Positions 32,785 through 43,799 of a DNA stretch of 64,000 bases are shown piece after piece. Position 1 is the stretch's first letter, and every line of letters starts with the position of its first letter. Source of the stretch: Dugong dugon (Eukaryota; Chordata; Mammalia; Sirenia; Dugongidae); assembly GCA_030035585.1 (NCBI GenBank), contig CM057472.1:94051601-94115600 (forward strand), given 5' to 3'. The translations under genes and the position numbers were made by a program. The notes beneath the pieces were generated by a model. That model saw only the letters and a list, made by a program, of their open reading frames with translations, did no database searches and had not been told where the DNA came from.

Positions 32785-33172
32785 AGGAGCACTGGTGGTA
32801 AGATGGTGAAGAGCTTGGCTGTTGACCAAAAGGTCATTTGTTCTAACCTACCATTGGCTCCCGGGAGAAAAGTCCTGGACATCTGATTTCATAAAGATTA
32901 CAGCCTAGAAAACCCTCTAAAAACCCACTGCCATTGAGTCAATTCTGACTCATAGTGACCCCATAGGGTTTCCAAGGCGGTAAATCTCTAGGGAAGCAGA
33001 TTACCAAATCTTTCTCCCACACATCAGCTGGTAGTTTTGAACTGCTGACCTTTGGGTTAGTAGTTGGCTGCTTTAATCACTGTGCAACCAGAGCTCAGGA
33101 AACCCCTTGGGGCTGTTCTACTTGTTCTTTATAGTCGCTATGAGTCAGGAGTGACTCAACGGCGCACAATAA
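32785..33172 (+). mobile_element. AfroSINE, sense, split by a second SINE
   Basis: The first half runs from GGAGCACTGGTGGTAAGATG to TACAGCCTAGAAAACC at about 32,917. The second half resumes at about 33,098 (GGAAACCCCTTGGGGCTGTT) and ends AACGGCGCACAATAACAACA. The inserted SINE lies between. Confidence 0.82.
32919..33097 (-). mobile_element. AfroSINE nested inside another AfroSINE
   Basis: Antisense: the complemented tail AACCCACTGCCATTGAGTCA is at the left and the complemented head TCACTGTGCAACCAGAGCTC at the right. A short AGAAAACCC / AGGAAACCC pair at the edges may be the target duplication. Confidence 0.82.
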
Positions 33173-33179
33173 CAACATG

Positions 33180-33685
33180 GAAAGGGATAGTTTATTTCTC
33201 CTTCAAATTGTTCTTGCCAATGTAGAGAGGTAGTATTAAAAAGTTTACTTATATTTTTAAATATTATGTGGGCCTAAGTTTTTTCTGTTGTTTGACTCAT
33301 CTAGACAATAGAATGCGCTCTAAGTTCTACTTGGAAACTGCAAAAGTGCCTTTTATTTGAAAACTTTTAGAAATGTTACAGCCAAAATATAAAGAAATAG
33401 ACATAAAGTTTTGCATGTGAAATATTTGAATCAGCTCTGTAAATTACGAACTTGTCTTAAAGTGTTGGATATGGTGCCAGTAAGGTAGTGTGTGTGTGAT
33501 ATACATATTCAGAAAGGCAGGAAAGAAAACAAGGGAAGAATGCAGACAGTGAGGGAAGTAGAAGAGAAGAGGCCAATAAAGCCAGGACTGATTTAAGCCT
33601 TTCTCTGACTTTCTTCAAGCTTTTGCCATGATGACAGCCTGAAACAATGATAGATGTCAGCCCTCTGAAAAACTGGGATCATGTA
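33180..33685. other. Unassigned DNA
   Basis: Nothing recognised. A short GT run (TAGTGTGTGTGTGATAT) lies near 33,487. Confidence 0.45.
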
Positions 33686-33689
33686 GTGT

Positions 33690-34585
33690 CATCTGGATAT
33701 CTCAGGTTGTTAATGAGTCTTCCTTCAATCCTGATGCCATGTTCTTCTTCATATGGTCCAGCTTCTGGTATTATTTGCTCAGCATACAGATTGAATAAGC
33801 ATTATGAAAGGATACAACCTAGATGCACACTTTTCCTGATATTAAACCACACAGTATCCCTATGTTCTGTTTGAACAACTACCTCTTGGTTAATGTACAG
33901 GTTTGCCATGAGCACAATTAAGTATTCTGGAATTCCCATTGTTTGCAATGTTATCCATAATTTGCTCTGATCCACATAGTCCCGTGCCTTTTCACAGTCA
34001 ATAGAACACAGGTAAACATCTTTCTGGTGTTCTCTGCTTTCATTCAAGATCCATCTGACATCAGCAATGATATCCCTTGTTCCACATCCTCTTCTGAATC
34101 CGGCTTGAATTTCTGGTAGCTCCCTTTCAGTGTACTGCTATTACCGCTTTTAAACGATCTTCTTCGGTAAAATGTTACTTGCATGTGATATTAATGATGT
34201 TGTTGATAATCTCCACATTCTGTTGGATCACCTTTCTTTGGAATAGGCATGAACATAGATCTCTTCCAGTCGGTTGGGCAGGTGGCTCTCCTCCAAATTT
34301 CTTGTTATAGGTGAGTGAGTGATTTCAGTGTCGCATCTGATTTTTGAAACATCTCAATTGTTATTTCATCAGTTCTGGGAGCACTGTTTTTCACCAGCGC
34401 TCTCAGTGCCACTTGGACTTCTTACTTCAGTACCTTCAGTTCTTGACCATATGCTACTTCTTGAAATTGTTGAAGGTTGACCAATTCTTTTTGGTACAGT
34501 GACTCTGTGTATTCCTTCCATCTTCTTGAGATGCTTCCAGAGTATTTAGATTTTTTGACCATAGAATCCTTCAGTTGCAATAGAA
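33690..34585 (-). mobile_element. RTE 5' RT and upstream region, antisense
   Basis: The text is the complement of RTE from just upstream of the RT active site (left edge) through the RT finger region, and further 5' to the linker before RT (right edge, near ACCATAGAATCCTTCAG). A minus-strand frame of 81 codons at 33,802-34,047 reads through FNIRKSVHLGCILS. The 3' third is absent, which is unusual for a LINE and suggests loss after insertion. Confidence 0.78.
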
Positions 34586-34604
34586 TCCTGACAGTAGTGG
34601 AAAT

Positions 34605-34975
34605 TCTTAGGAGGCTAGAAGTCCAAATTCAGGGTGCCATCTCTAGGGGAAGGCTTTCTCTCCCTCTGGGATCTGACTCTGGAGGAAATCTTCGTGTAGC
34701 TTGGCACCTCTCTTCCTCCATCTCTGCTTCTCTTTCTTGCTTGTTTAGAATCCTTTGCCATCAGGTCGATTTTGACTCATAAAGACCCTATAGGACAGAG
34801 TAGAACTGCCCTATAGGTTCAAGGCTGTAAATCTTTATGAAAGCAGAATGCCACATTTTGCTCCTGTGGAGCAGCTGATGGATTCGAACCTGACGATCTT
34901 TTGTTTAGCAGCCGAGTACTTAACCATAGCAACAACATCTCTTTTATATCTCAAAATAAATTGATATAAGACATG
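34605..34975 (-). mobile_element. MaLR-like LTR fragment split by SINE
   Basis: GGCTAGAAGTCCAAATTCAG followed by AGGGGAAGGCTTTCTC matches the LTRs of the element at 22,407-24,291. After the SINE, TCTTTTATATCTCAAAATAA (the TATA region) continues. Both LTR ends are missing. Confidence 0.72.
34748..34935 (-). mobile_element. AfroSINE, antisense, long subtype
   Basis: The complemented tail is TTTGCCATCAGGTCGATTTT, the body TAGGACAGAGTAGAACTGCC, the long-subtype segment CTTTATGAAAGCAGAATGCC, and the complemented head is GCCGAGTACTTAACCA. Confidence 0.82.
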
Positions 34976-34976
34976 T

Positions 34977-36113
34977 TGTTGTTCTTGTTAGGTGCCATGG
35001 AGTTGGTTCCGACTTACAGTGACCCTGACCAGTCCTGAGCCATCCTCGCAATCATTGTTACGCTTGAGCCTTTTGTTGCAGCCCACTGTGTCAAATCATC
35101 TCATTGAGGGTCTCCCTCTTTTTCACCGACCCTCTACTCTACCAAGTATGATGCTCTTCTCCAGAGACTGATGCCTCTTGATAATATGTCCAAAATATGT
35201 GAGATGGAGTCTCACCATCCTCGCTTCTAATGAGCATTTTGGCTGTACTTCTTCCAAGATAGATTTGTTTGTTCTTTTGGCAGTCCAAAATTCAATATTC
35301 TTCACCAATACCATAATTCAAAGGAATCAATTCTTCTTCAGTCTTCTTCATTGCCCGGCTTTCACATGCATATGAGGTGATTGAACATCATGACTTGGAT
35401 TGGTTAAACCTTAGTCCTTAAAGTGACATCTTTAGTTTTTCACACTAAAGGAATCTTTTGCAGAGATTTGCCAAATACAATGCGTTGTTTGATTTCTTGA
35501 CTGCTGCTTCCGTGGGCATTGATTATGGATCCAAGTGGAATGAAATCCTTGACAACTTCAAACTTTTCTCCATTTATTATAATGTTGCTTATTGGTCCAG
35601 TTGTGAGGATTTTTGTTTTCTTTATGTTGAGGTGTAATCCATACTGAAGGCTGTGGTCTTTGATCTTCCTCAGTAAGCTCTTCAAGTCCTCTTCACTTTC
35701 AGCAAGAAATGTTGTGTCAACTGCATATCACAGGTTGTTAATGAGTCTTCCTCCAATCCTGAAGCCATGTTCTTATTCACATAGTCCAATTTTTCTGATT
35801 ATTTTCTCAGCAAACAAATTGAATAAGTATGGTGAGAGGATACAATCTTGATGCACAACTGTCCTGACTTTAAACCACACAGTATCTCATTGTTCTGTTC
35901 AAAAGACTGCCTCTTGGTCTAAGTACAGTAAGCACAATTAAGTGTTCTGGAATTCCCATTCTTTGCAATGTTATCCATAATTTGTTATGATCCACACAGT
36001 CAAATGCCTTTGCATAGTCAATAAAACACAGGTAAACATCTTTTGGTATTCTCTGCTTTCAACCAGGATTCACCTGACATCAGCTATGATATCCTTTGTT
36101 CCACGTCCTCCTA
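34977..36113 (-). mobile_element. RTE-clade LINE, 5'-truncated, antisense
   Basis: It runs without gross rearrangement from the complemented tail (TTGTTGTTCTTGTTAGGTGC) to inside the RT domain (ATCCTTTGTTCCACGTCCTC), about 1.1 kb. Minus-strand open pieces encode EFWTAKRTNKSILEEVQ and KIKDHSLQYGLHLNIKKTK, with frameshifts between them. It ends at an A13 run near 36,115. Confidence 0.87.
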
Positions 36114-36119
36114 GGAAAA

Positions 36120-36560
36120 AAAAAAAATTAGAATACAACAAGAACAAAAAACTTACCTGGAACATGGAACAATTATGTTCATTCACTCTCTCTTTCATTT
36201 AACAAATACTTATTCACCAGCACAGTAGGATGATGTACAGGATGATGAACAAATAGAATGCATCATACCCTGATGTCAATTAGGTCTATGGGGAGAAAGT
36301 TATCATAGATTTGGCTTATGGGTAGAGTGAGCATATGGCTCTTATTGCCAGGGATAGCCTTAACAATTAGAATGTTAAATTTTCCTGTCTCATATTGAAC
36401 AGAATAGAAACCCAGGTTCCAAGTTATGCCTACTATTCTGGCATAGTTACTACTACTGTCTCTTTTGCTCTCAAACTTTGGATGATAAATTATGTGGCTC
36501 AACTCTCAAATGATGGCTTAATTTTCTAATCTAGGAAATGCCATAATAACACATATTTAC
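36120..36560. other. Unassigned DNA
   Basis: No recognised repeat or gene. Confidence 0.45.
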
Positions 36561-36566
36561 TTTATA

Positions 36567-36796
36567 ATTCAGGGCATCACTGTCCACTAGAGATATAATG
36601 CAAACCACAAACTTAATTTTAAATTATTTAGTAGCCACATTAAAAAGAATACATGAAATAGGTAAAAATTAATTGTAATAGTATGTTTTCTTTAACCCAA
36701 TAAATGCAAAGTATTATCTTTTCAACATGTGGTACTAACTATATTTTAGGTGTAAATAGCCACGTGTAGCTAGTGGCTACTATATTGGACAGTAGA
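36567..36796. mobile_element. Non-autonomous DNA transposon (hAT-like, CACTGTCCA ends)
   Basis: The left end CACTGTCCACTAGAGATATA and the complement of the right end, CTACTGTCCAATATAGTAGC, share CTGTCCA. TAGTAGCCACATTAAAAAG, ATAGCCACGTGTAGCTAGTG and similar phrases match a common mammalian short-inverted-repeat element. I do not have a secure family name and find no 8-bp duplication. Confidence 0.6.
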
Positions 36797-37027
36797 GATT
36801 TAAGACTTTGCTTTCTCTGCCATGGCTTCAACTTGTACATCAGCAGCTCCACCACATAAAATACCTCTGTCTGTGGATAGAAACAGAAATTTTCCTTTAT
36901 CACTTAACTTCAACTGATAGAAAGGCTACGCTATAAGGATTTCTGTGGCTAAAAGAGTTAAATGTTGTTTGCATTTTGAAGCTCTCCACCGAGACCCTAT
37001 AGCACAAACCAGTTCCTAATGAGTTAA

Positions 37028-37240
37028 GGAGCCCTGGTGGCACAGTGGTTAAGAGCTTGGCTGCTAATAAAAAGGTTGACAGTTCAAACCCACCCAGTAG
37101 CTCCATGGGAGAAAAGACCTGAGGATCTGCTACCGTAAATATGACAGCCTAAGCAAAGCTACGGGGCAGTTCTACTTAGTCCTACAGGGTTGCTATGAGT
37201 CAGAATCGTCTTGATGGCACACAACAACAATAATGCAGTG
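37028..37240 (+). mobile_element. AfroSINE, sense, long subtype, well preserved
   Basis: The head GGAGCCCTGGTGGCACAGTG contains an A-box-like segment and GACAGTTCAAACCCACC a B-box-like one, as expected for a Pol III promoter. The middle is AAGACCTGAGGATCTGC, and the tail ends GATGGCACACAACAACAATA. Confidence 0.9.
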
Positions 37241-37244
37241 TTGC

Positions 37245-37812
37245 CCTTTGTAAGGTAGGATTCCATCCTGTTCTACATAAGATATAACATGCTTGGCATT
37301 CAAGCAGATGAGGATCTGGTGAGTTGATAGAAGTTCATAAAGCAAGAAGGAGGGTTGGTTATAGATTTTCTCACTGTTTTGACTTCCTCACAGAACAATG
37401 ACTCATAGGACATTGTTTCAAAATTGCTTCAATCCATCATTGCAGTTATAGCTACACCTATGAATAAATCGCATGTCATTATGAATAATTTACATAAATG
37501 GCCTTTTGTTTCTGTTCACACATTCTATCTCTAGTCCCTGGGAATGCTGCTAACTGAAATGTCATGGAAATATCCAACATAACAGGAATTACAGTCTCCA
37601 AAGTAGGCACAGAAAGAAGGAAGTGGGATAATTTAAATTCAGTATCTCTCCCTGGTCAGTATCAGAAACACAGATCTGAATGTGTGAGCTCCTACAGACA
37701 GGAAGAATATCCCACCACCTTTGGTTTATCTTCTCCAAGCCTTCCTCAATACGAACTATGAAAGACTACTCAATATTTTGGAATACAAACCTATTCATGT
37801 ATATACACAATA
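37245..37812. other. Unassigned DNA
   Basis: No recognised repeat or gene. Open frames of 65 and 92 codons overlap and lack any domain. Confidence 0.45.
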
Positions 37813-37822
37813 CAACAATTCA

Positions 37823-38103
37823 GTTGTTGTCGTTAGTTGCCATTGAGTCAGCTCCAAATCATAGTGACCTATGTATAACAGAACAAAATGTTGCCAGATC
37901 CTGCACCACCACCTGTCTGTCAGTTTGTCATACTGTGGTAGCTTATGCATTACTGTGATGTTGGAAACTTTGCCATTGGTATTCCAAATACCAGCAGGGT
38001 TACCATGGTGGACAGGTCTCAGTGGAGCTTCCAAACTGAGACAGACAAGGATAAAAGGACCGATGATCTACTTCCAAAAATTAGCCAGTGAAAACCCTCT
38101 GGA
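37823..38103 (-). mobile_element. RTE insertion with inverted 5' segment
   Basis: 37,823-37,908 is the antisense RTE 3' end (TTGTTGTCGTTAGTTGCC...). 37,911-38,103 is the sense RTE 5' region (CTGTCTGTCAGTTTGTCATA ... AGCCAGTGAAAACC). The pair is bracketed by AACAATTCAG and AACACTTCAG. A single insertion formed by twin priming explains both halves. Two adjacent insertions is the alternative. Confidence 0.65.
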
Positions 38104-38201
38104 TCACAACACTTCAGTACCATGACCTGAATATCTTGGATTTAATGCTCAGAAGACACATTTCCACTTTTCACCCTAATCAAAGACAAAATAGTGTAGG
38201 C

Positions 38202-38408
38202 AAAAACCAGTTGCCTTTGAGTTGATTCAGACTCATGGTGACCCCACATGTGTCAGAGTTGTACTGGGCTCCACAGGGTTTCAATGGCTGATTTTTTGGA
38301 AGTAGATCTCCAAGCGTTTCTTCTGAGGCACCTCTGTGTGGATTTGAACCTCCAACTTTTCGATTAGCAGCAGAGAGCATTAACCATTTGCACCACCTAA
38401 AGACTCCT
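38202..38408 (-). mobile_element. AfroSINE, antisense, longest subtype
   Basis: The complemented tail is GTTGCCTTTGAGTTGATTCA and the complemented head TTGCACCACCTAAAGACTCC. Between them is the extra TTTTGGAAGTAGATCTCC ... TTCTTCTGAGGCACCTC segment that distinguishes this subtype. Confidence 0.87.
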
Positions 38409-38654
38409 AATGACAGAGATCTCCACATCTAGTTTAGAGGAAACTGACACATACCAAATGTATTTAAAGTCTTCTGTTGTATCCTAGAAAAGTTAATTTG
38501 CCTCCCATTATATATGTGTTGATTTTAATATACAATGTAATTCCTCCAAAATTATTGAGGAAACAATCATTTTAAAGCAGGATGGACTGTGTCTCTCTTG
38601 TGGCTTCCCAGACTGCTAAGTATCCATGGGGCATGAGCATCACAGTCTGAGAAG

Positions 38655-38790
38655 CAATTTCAGACCCATTTAGGTTCTTTTCCCAGTGTATAAACTTGGA
38701 TAACTCATATCAAACTAATGAACTTTAATTCCTTTGTGGTAAAATGGGAAAAATTGAAAATTCACAGGGCTGCTGGAAGAATAAAGTAAA
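38655..38790 (+). repeat. MIR fragment
   Basis: GTATAAACTTGGATAACTCA, then TTGTGGTAAAATGGGAAAAA and CAGGGCTGCTGGAAGAATAA follow the MIR core in sense orientation. Confidence 0.6.
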
Positions 38791-39106
38791 ATTTGTATGC
38801 ACAAAATATCCTTCAGGACAGAAAATATGTAGCTATTTTGAGTATGTGTTGTTGGTCTCCTCTACCTCCTTCAGGCTCTCATTTCTTTGGTTAATTAACA
38901 AGTTATTACCAAATGCTTATCACATGCCAGACCCACACCATTTACTAGGCAAACAGTGTTTAGAAACAGATCTGTTCTCTTTCTTCATGAAGTTTTCACA
39001 CAAGTTCATCCATAGAATTCTTAACTCAGTGCTCTGTATCAAAAAGATACATTCTAAATGCCTGCTGAATCAGTGAAAATAACGGTGAGATAAATACTAG
39101 CTAACG

Positions 39107-39300
39107 TGGCATAGGGTTGCTATGAGTCAGAATCAACTTGATGGCAGTGGGTTTTGGAACGTGGCACAGCTCCTAACCAAAAGTCGACAGTTTGAATCCA
39201 CCTGCCATTCCTTGGAAGCCCTCTGGGGCATTTCAACTCTGTCCTCTAGGGTTGCTATGAGTTGGAATTGACTCAGTGGCAATGGGTTTGGTTTTTTGGT
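39107..39300 (+). mobile_element. Tandem AfroSINE: deleted copy plus nearly full copy
   Basis: 39,107-39,156 joins a SINE head remnant (AACGTGGCA) directly to a tail (TAGGGTTGCTATGAGTCAGA to TGGGTTTTGG). At 39,157 a second copy starts with the same AACGTGGCA and continues through head, body and tail to TGGGTTTGGTTTTTTGG. The repeated joint suggests a tandem dimer with an internal deletion in the first unit. Confidence 0.78.
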
Positions 39301-39304
39301 AATG

Positions 39305-41088
39305 TATTGGAAAAGTGTAAAGTTCTGTCAATTAAACCATGCTCTCTGGAATGTCCTTCTCCTAATATTAGGATAGACTGGAAGATGTTAGACTCTCCCT
39401 CTCTCATTTGAAGTGGTTTCTTCAATTGGTGGCATCAGTGTTGGTGAAGTGATTCCCACAGAAGGGCATCCAAGATAAATGCAGTCCCTCCCATTAATGA
39501 TGATCCAAGAGTTGAACAAGAAAGGGAGGAAGGCTTTCCATCGCCCAGGAGTCAGGGAGTATCCCGTTTGCTGTAAACATACAGTAAGCAGCAATAGCAA
39601 GGAGTGCCTTTCCTTGGGTGGTTTATTGTCAGGTCTGGGAAGCCCATTGGGCAAGTGCCTCCTTGTTCTAATACCAGGAGAAAATATAAATAAAATAGCA
39701 ATACTTAAGATGTTAACAGAAAAAAATTCTGAGACAAGCACAAACCTGAGTGTCCACAGCTGAAAATGGGAGAGTTCATGCCATTTTGAGGGTTTTTGTG
39801 ATGGGTTTCTCAGAGGTTCTGCATTAGGCCACAGCCCTATGTCAAACATAATTGTCCTGTTTTCACATTGGATCTCTGAATAAGATTTCGTTTGCAAAAT
39901 CAAATATTGTTACAGCTTAAAAAATTGAAATATGCAAGCATAGATAATTTCTAAGATTTTCTCATACTTTAAAAGTCTATAATTTTTAGAATGAAAAAGA
40001 AGCAGCACCTTCTGGCCAATCTTTAGGTGAATTCATAATTATATGAAAAATGCTTTGTCTTTTAACTTACAGTTAATGAGAGGAAACTATAAGCCCCTCA
40101 TTAGTCTAATTTAAATCATTGTGTGAACTCTTTCAAATGAATAAAAATTACCCACCAACACCCAGTCTTAAGTGTTGAAAGCAGTTAGCTCTGTAAGAGG
40201 AGGTATTCATTAAGCAAACATTCAGCTTATCTATGCTGGAGTTCCTCCAGGATGAGGTGTGACTTGCTCCTGAAGTCAAACTTAATTATTTAATGGGGCA
40301 ATTAAAAGTCCTAGATGTTTTAGAGTATGATTTATGAGGTATGAAGTTACATTACTGTACAGCTATGTATCTATCAAGGTTTCCTTCCTTCCATGTAAGG
40401 GTGATCAAATATTTTGACACCTTCCCCAGCCAAAGCTGTGGAAAAAAACTTACTCTGCCTTCAGAAAACACCACAGAGATTTCTTTTAGTCGTGAATTTT
40501 CAACTGTTTAGTTTGTAATTTTTATCATCGGCAGTTATAAACTTTCATATATTTAAAAAAAATCCTAATTAAGATACAGAAAACCAATGATCTGTGTCTT
40601 CCTGAGGTGATAATTTGAACTACAAATTTGCCTCAAAGTTGAACTCAATAGCACACACGGACACGATGCAAAACATGCTTCTATAAAGATATTTTCTGGT
40701 AAAACACATGAGAAAATATTGATTGACTCTTCATTTAAAAAATGGGAACTGTCACACAAAAGGGAATACAAGCAAATATTATCTTAAACACAATGGGTGA
40801 GGGCAAGGGGAATTAACACCCTTCTCTAGTCTCTATCCAGCCCATACTACCTCTAGCTTGTCTTTTGCATTCTCTCTCAGCCACGTTTCCTCAGAGAAAG
40901 GAGGTGTCCATTGTTGGCCTGAGACTGGCTTTTACACAGGTAATGATATATTTCATTTTAATAATTGAGGAACAACACCAACAAAAAAGTCACCTCTTCT
41001 AATAAATCAGTTAGGTTCTGATCCCCATTTCAGTCTATGTTTCTCTTTTACAGAACATTTTTTAAAATGTAACAAGTAGAAATAGGGC
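39305..41088. other. Mostly single-copy DNA
   Basis: A minus-strand frame of 171 codons at 39,388-39,903 is the longest outside repeats, but it has no recognisable domain, signal peptide or flanking splice context, and its codon use is unremarkable. I treat it as chance. The rest shows no repeat I can name. Confidence 0.45.
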
Positions 41089-41104
41089 TTCTATGAGTTC
41101 AAAG

Positions 41105-41245
41105 CCCTTTGGGTACATCAACATAAATCCTCACAAAGCCATGAGGGGTCTGATTATTATACCATTCTACCGATGATGAAATTGAGGCTGAGAGAAGTTA
41201 AATAAATTGCAGACAGTACAGGGGTAGAGGCCAATTGCCTCCAGA
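41105..41245 (-). repeat. MIR, antisense
   Basis: ATCCTCACAAAGCCATGAGG, then ACCGATGATGAAATTGAGGC, then GAGAGAAGTTAAATAAATTG is the complement of the MIR core and 5' half. Confidence 0.75.
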
Positions 41246-41428
41246 GTTTTAAAATTCTCATTTAAACTACATTCTTCCCTCTATGATAAAAGGCCTATAA
41301 ATAACAGCCCTTAAAATAGCCACCTATGTCTGTACTAATTATAGAATAAAAATACGTGTAACCAATTTCACATAATTCTACATCTTTTGGAAATCATTTA
41401 AAGAGAAGGTGTTCAAGCACATTGTGAC

Positions 41429-41681
41429 CTTTAAGGTTATGTGTCAACTTGGCTGGGCCAAGATTCTCAGTGGTTTAGCAGTTGTGATACAGTTTAGCAG
41501 TCGTATAATGATGTGATCACCTCCAGGATGAGATCTAATATAATGTGATCACCTCCATGATGGAATCTGCTGTGAGTAGCCAATCAATTGAAGGGGCGTT
41601 TCCTTGGGGGGTGTGGCCTGCATTCAATACAGTAGACTTTCTGGCAAGGCTTCTGGGCTTTTGCTAACTCTGGATCCTGCA
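41429..41681 (+). mobile_element. ERVL-type LTR 5' half
   Basis: TTAAGGTTATGTGTCAACTT begins it, and GGCGTTTCCTTGGGGGGTGT and GCTAACTCTGGATCCTGC follow, collinear with the LTR at 10,586. Inside, GATGTGATCACCTCCAGGAT and AATGTGATCACCTCCATGAT form a short tandem duplication. The LTR stops where a SINE fragment begins. Confidence 0.76.
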
Positions 41682-41736
41682 GCTCCTAACGGAAAGGTAG
41701 ATGGTTCAAATCTAACAGCCACTCCGCAGCTGTTCC
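41682..41736 (+). mobile_element. AfroSINE central fragment joined to LTR
   Basis: AGCTCCTAACGGAAAGGTAG and ATGGTTCAAATCTAACAGCC match the SINE from the anticodon-loop region to the B box. Neither the head nor the tail is present. Confidence 0.62.
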
Positions 41737-41739
41737 CCT

Positions 41740-43790
41740 AAGTGATCTTCAATTTCATCATCTGTGGAAATGGATTGATATCTTTCCTGGTATTGAAATA
41801 AAAAAAGTGCTGAAACAATGTTACTTGATTCTTTTAGTTCGATTTCTGCATCCTTGCACTGAAAAAACAACTATTTACATAGCTACAGTATTAAATCCAT
41901 ACTACTTCAAATTTTAGTGGGTCCAAAAACACATGTGTAGGGGATTCATTTAATACAAAGATGAGCTAAAGAAGGCCCTGTTTTACTTCGCCATACTGTT
42001 TTTTCATGCAGTTCCTTCAGTCTGGCCAGACACACTCTTCAAACTATGTTGAAAGCTCTAGCAATAAATACTGCCCCTTTTCGAGGGTCTTGAAAGATTG
42101 GAGAAGACTTTGTCCATTTGATTTCCTTACTTTCACAATAACCTTTTGAGTGCTGGAAGATTAGGGGATGGACATCAGGATAGTTAAGTCTTATGTTTGC
42201 ATACATCCTTTATTCTGAGGAGTTTATTGACTCTTCAAAGGTCAAACAATGCTGAACAAGCCTTTTGACCCTTAGCCCCTTCCCTGTCCACAGCAGATTG
42301 CATGGTTTCCACTCATAATACAGCAAATGTTTTCCTTTTCTCCTGCCCCTCCAACCCCTGCCATTGCATGCTTTAATGTTATTACCACATGGCTTTAAAC
42401 AGAACAAAAAAAAAAAATCCTTTCTCTGCACCAACCCAAACAGTTCTTGGAATTGAGGCCAATTTGTTGTGTTTTCTCCTAACTTCTTTTAGCAAAATCA
42501 GATATTAGGGAAATTTTAAATCTAACCCAACCATTTCTTTAAGTATAAAAATCTGATTGCTTTTTTATGTAATCAGCCAGTCTAATTATAAACTCTAAAA
42601 AACTGCTTTTTTCACACCCTTAAGAAACTTTAAAGGATTTGATTTTTAAGTGTTTCCAATAGCTTCCTTTACAATTTCCTTGCTGTGTTTAAGACTGAAA
42701 TTCTTTGACAAGTATCTGATAGTGTTTGCCTTTGTGAATACATAGTACCAACAAGTCTCTGGCTTTAAAGATAAGTAAAAGTACTTACTGGATGCTTGTG
42801 TGGTGATAAGAAAAGAAAAAACAATAGAAGCTCAAGCAACTCAGACTTTTTTTTTTTTTTTCCCATTTAGCTGTTAAGAATATCTCACCTGGGGGGGGGC
42901 GGGCGGTCACAGAAACTACTCAGGTGAAACAGGTACAGAATCAGTTGTTAAAGGAAAAATAAAATGAAATCACATTGTGAAAATAACCTCAAATTAATTA
43001 AAGTTAATATAAAAATAAAATAATCCCCCAATCTTAAGCCTAGATATAAATCTTCCAAAGGTTATGATCATACATTTACTGACATTTTCTTCTCTACATC
43101 CTATTTTTTAGTATTGAGTTTAAAAACAAGTCATATAAATGTGATTTTTCTCTTTGTTCTTTTTACACCTATCCTCATTATTTTGTTAAACTAAAAAGTG
43201 TGTCTCATTAACTATTTGCCAACTCAGGGGCTTATCTTCTGTCATTGGTAGCATTACCTTAACTTCGTAAAGCAAGTTAGGAAGGTGAAATTTTCAGCTG
43301 CCCCTAGGTTCTTATCACAGATGTTTTTAAATCTCTGATCTACGTTTAGTTTCCAAGATATGCTAACTAAACTATACTTATGCAGTGGACTTTTTTTTTT
43401 GACCTAGTGATCAGATCACACTTCCCAGACGTGATCCCAAATGCATAAGAAACAGTGCCAATTTTTGTGATGTCATTGAATGATGAAACTGATAACATTA
43501 AATAACATTTTTCAAAAGATTATAAATAGCAAATTTAGTATATTAGTATTAACAGTGACATAATATTTTATTCAGATTCCTGGGGAAGAATTTTTATCAT
43601 TGATCAAGTGCAAAGTTGTCTATACAATGTACTCCTATACAAAGCACTCAAAACTGTCAACTCATGCCTAATCCTCCAACACTTCTCAGGCCAGTCTTTC
43701 TCTACACCATTAAGTTAATCCTTTGGTAAGATAGTTTTGAATGACAATACCACTACTGGAGGCAATTCTTACATATATTCAGTCAAAAAT
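41740..43790. other. Single-copy AT-rich DNA
   Basis: About 2 kb with no recognised repeat. A T14 run lies near 42,848 and a G-rich patch (GGGGGGGGGCGGGCGG) near 42,891. No gene is supported. Confidence 0.5.
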
Positions 43791-43799
43791 CTTTTTTTT

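Noticed and set aside
39388..39903. 171-codon minus-strand open frame outside known repeats
   Set aside because: No domain, signal peptide, codon bias or splice context; the length is within chance for a 64-kb window, and the opposite strand also has a 94-codon frame.
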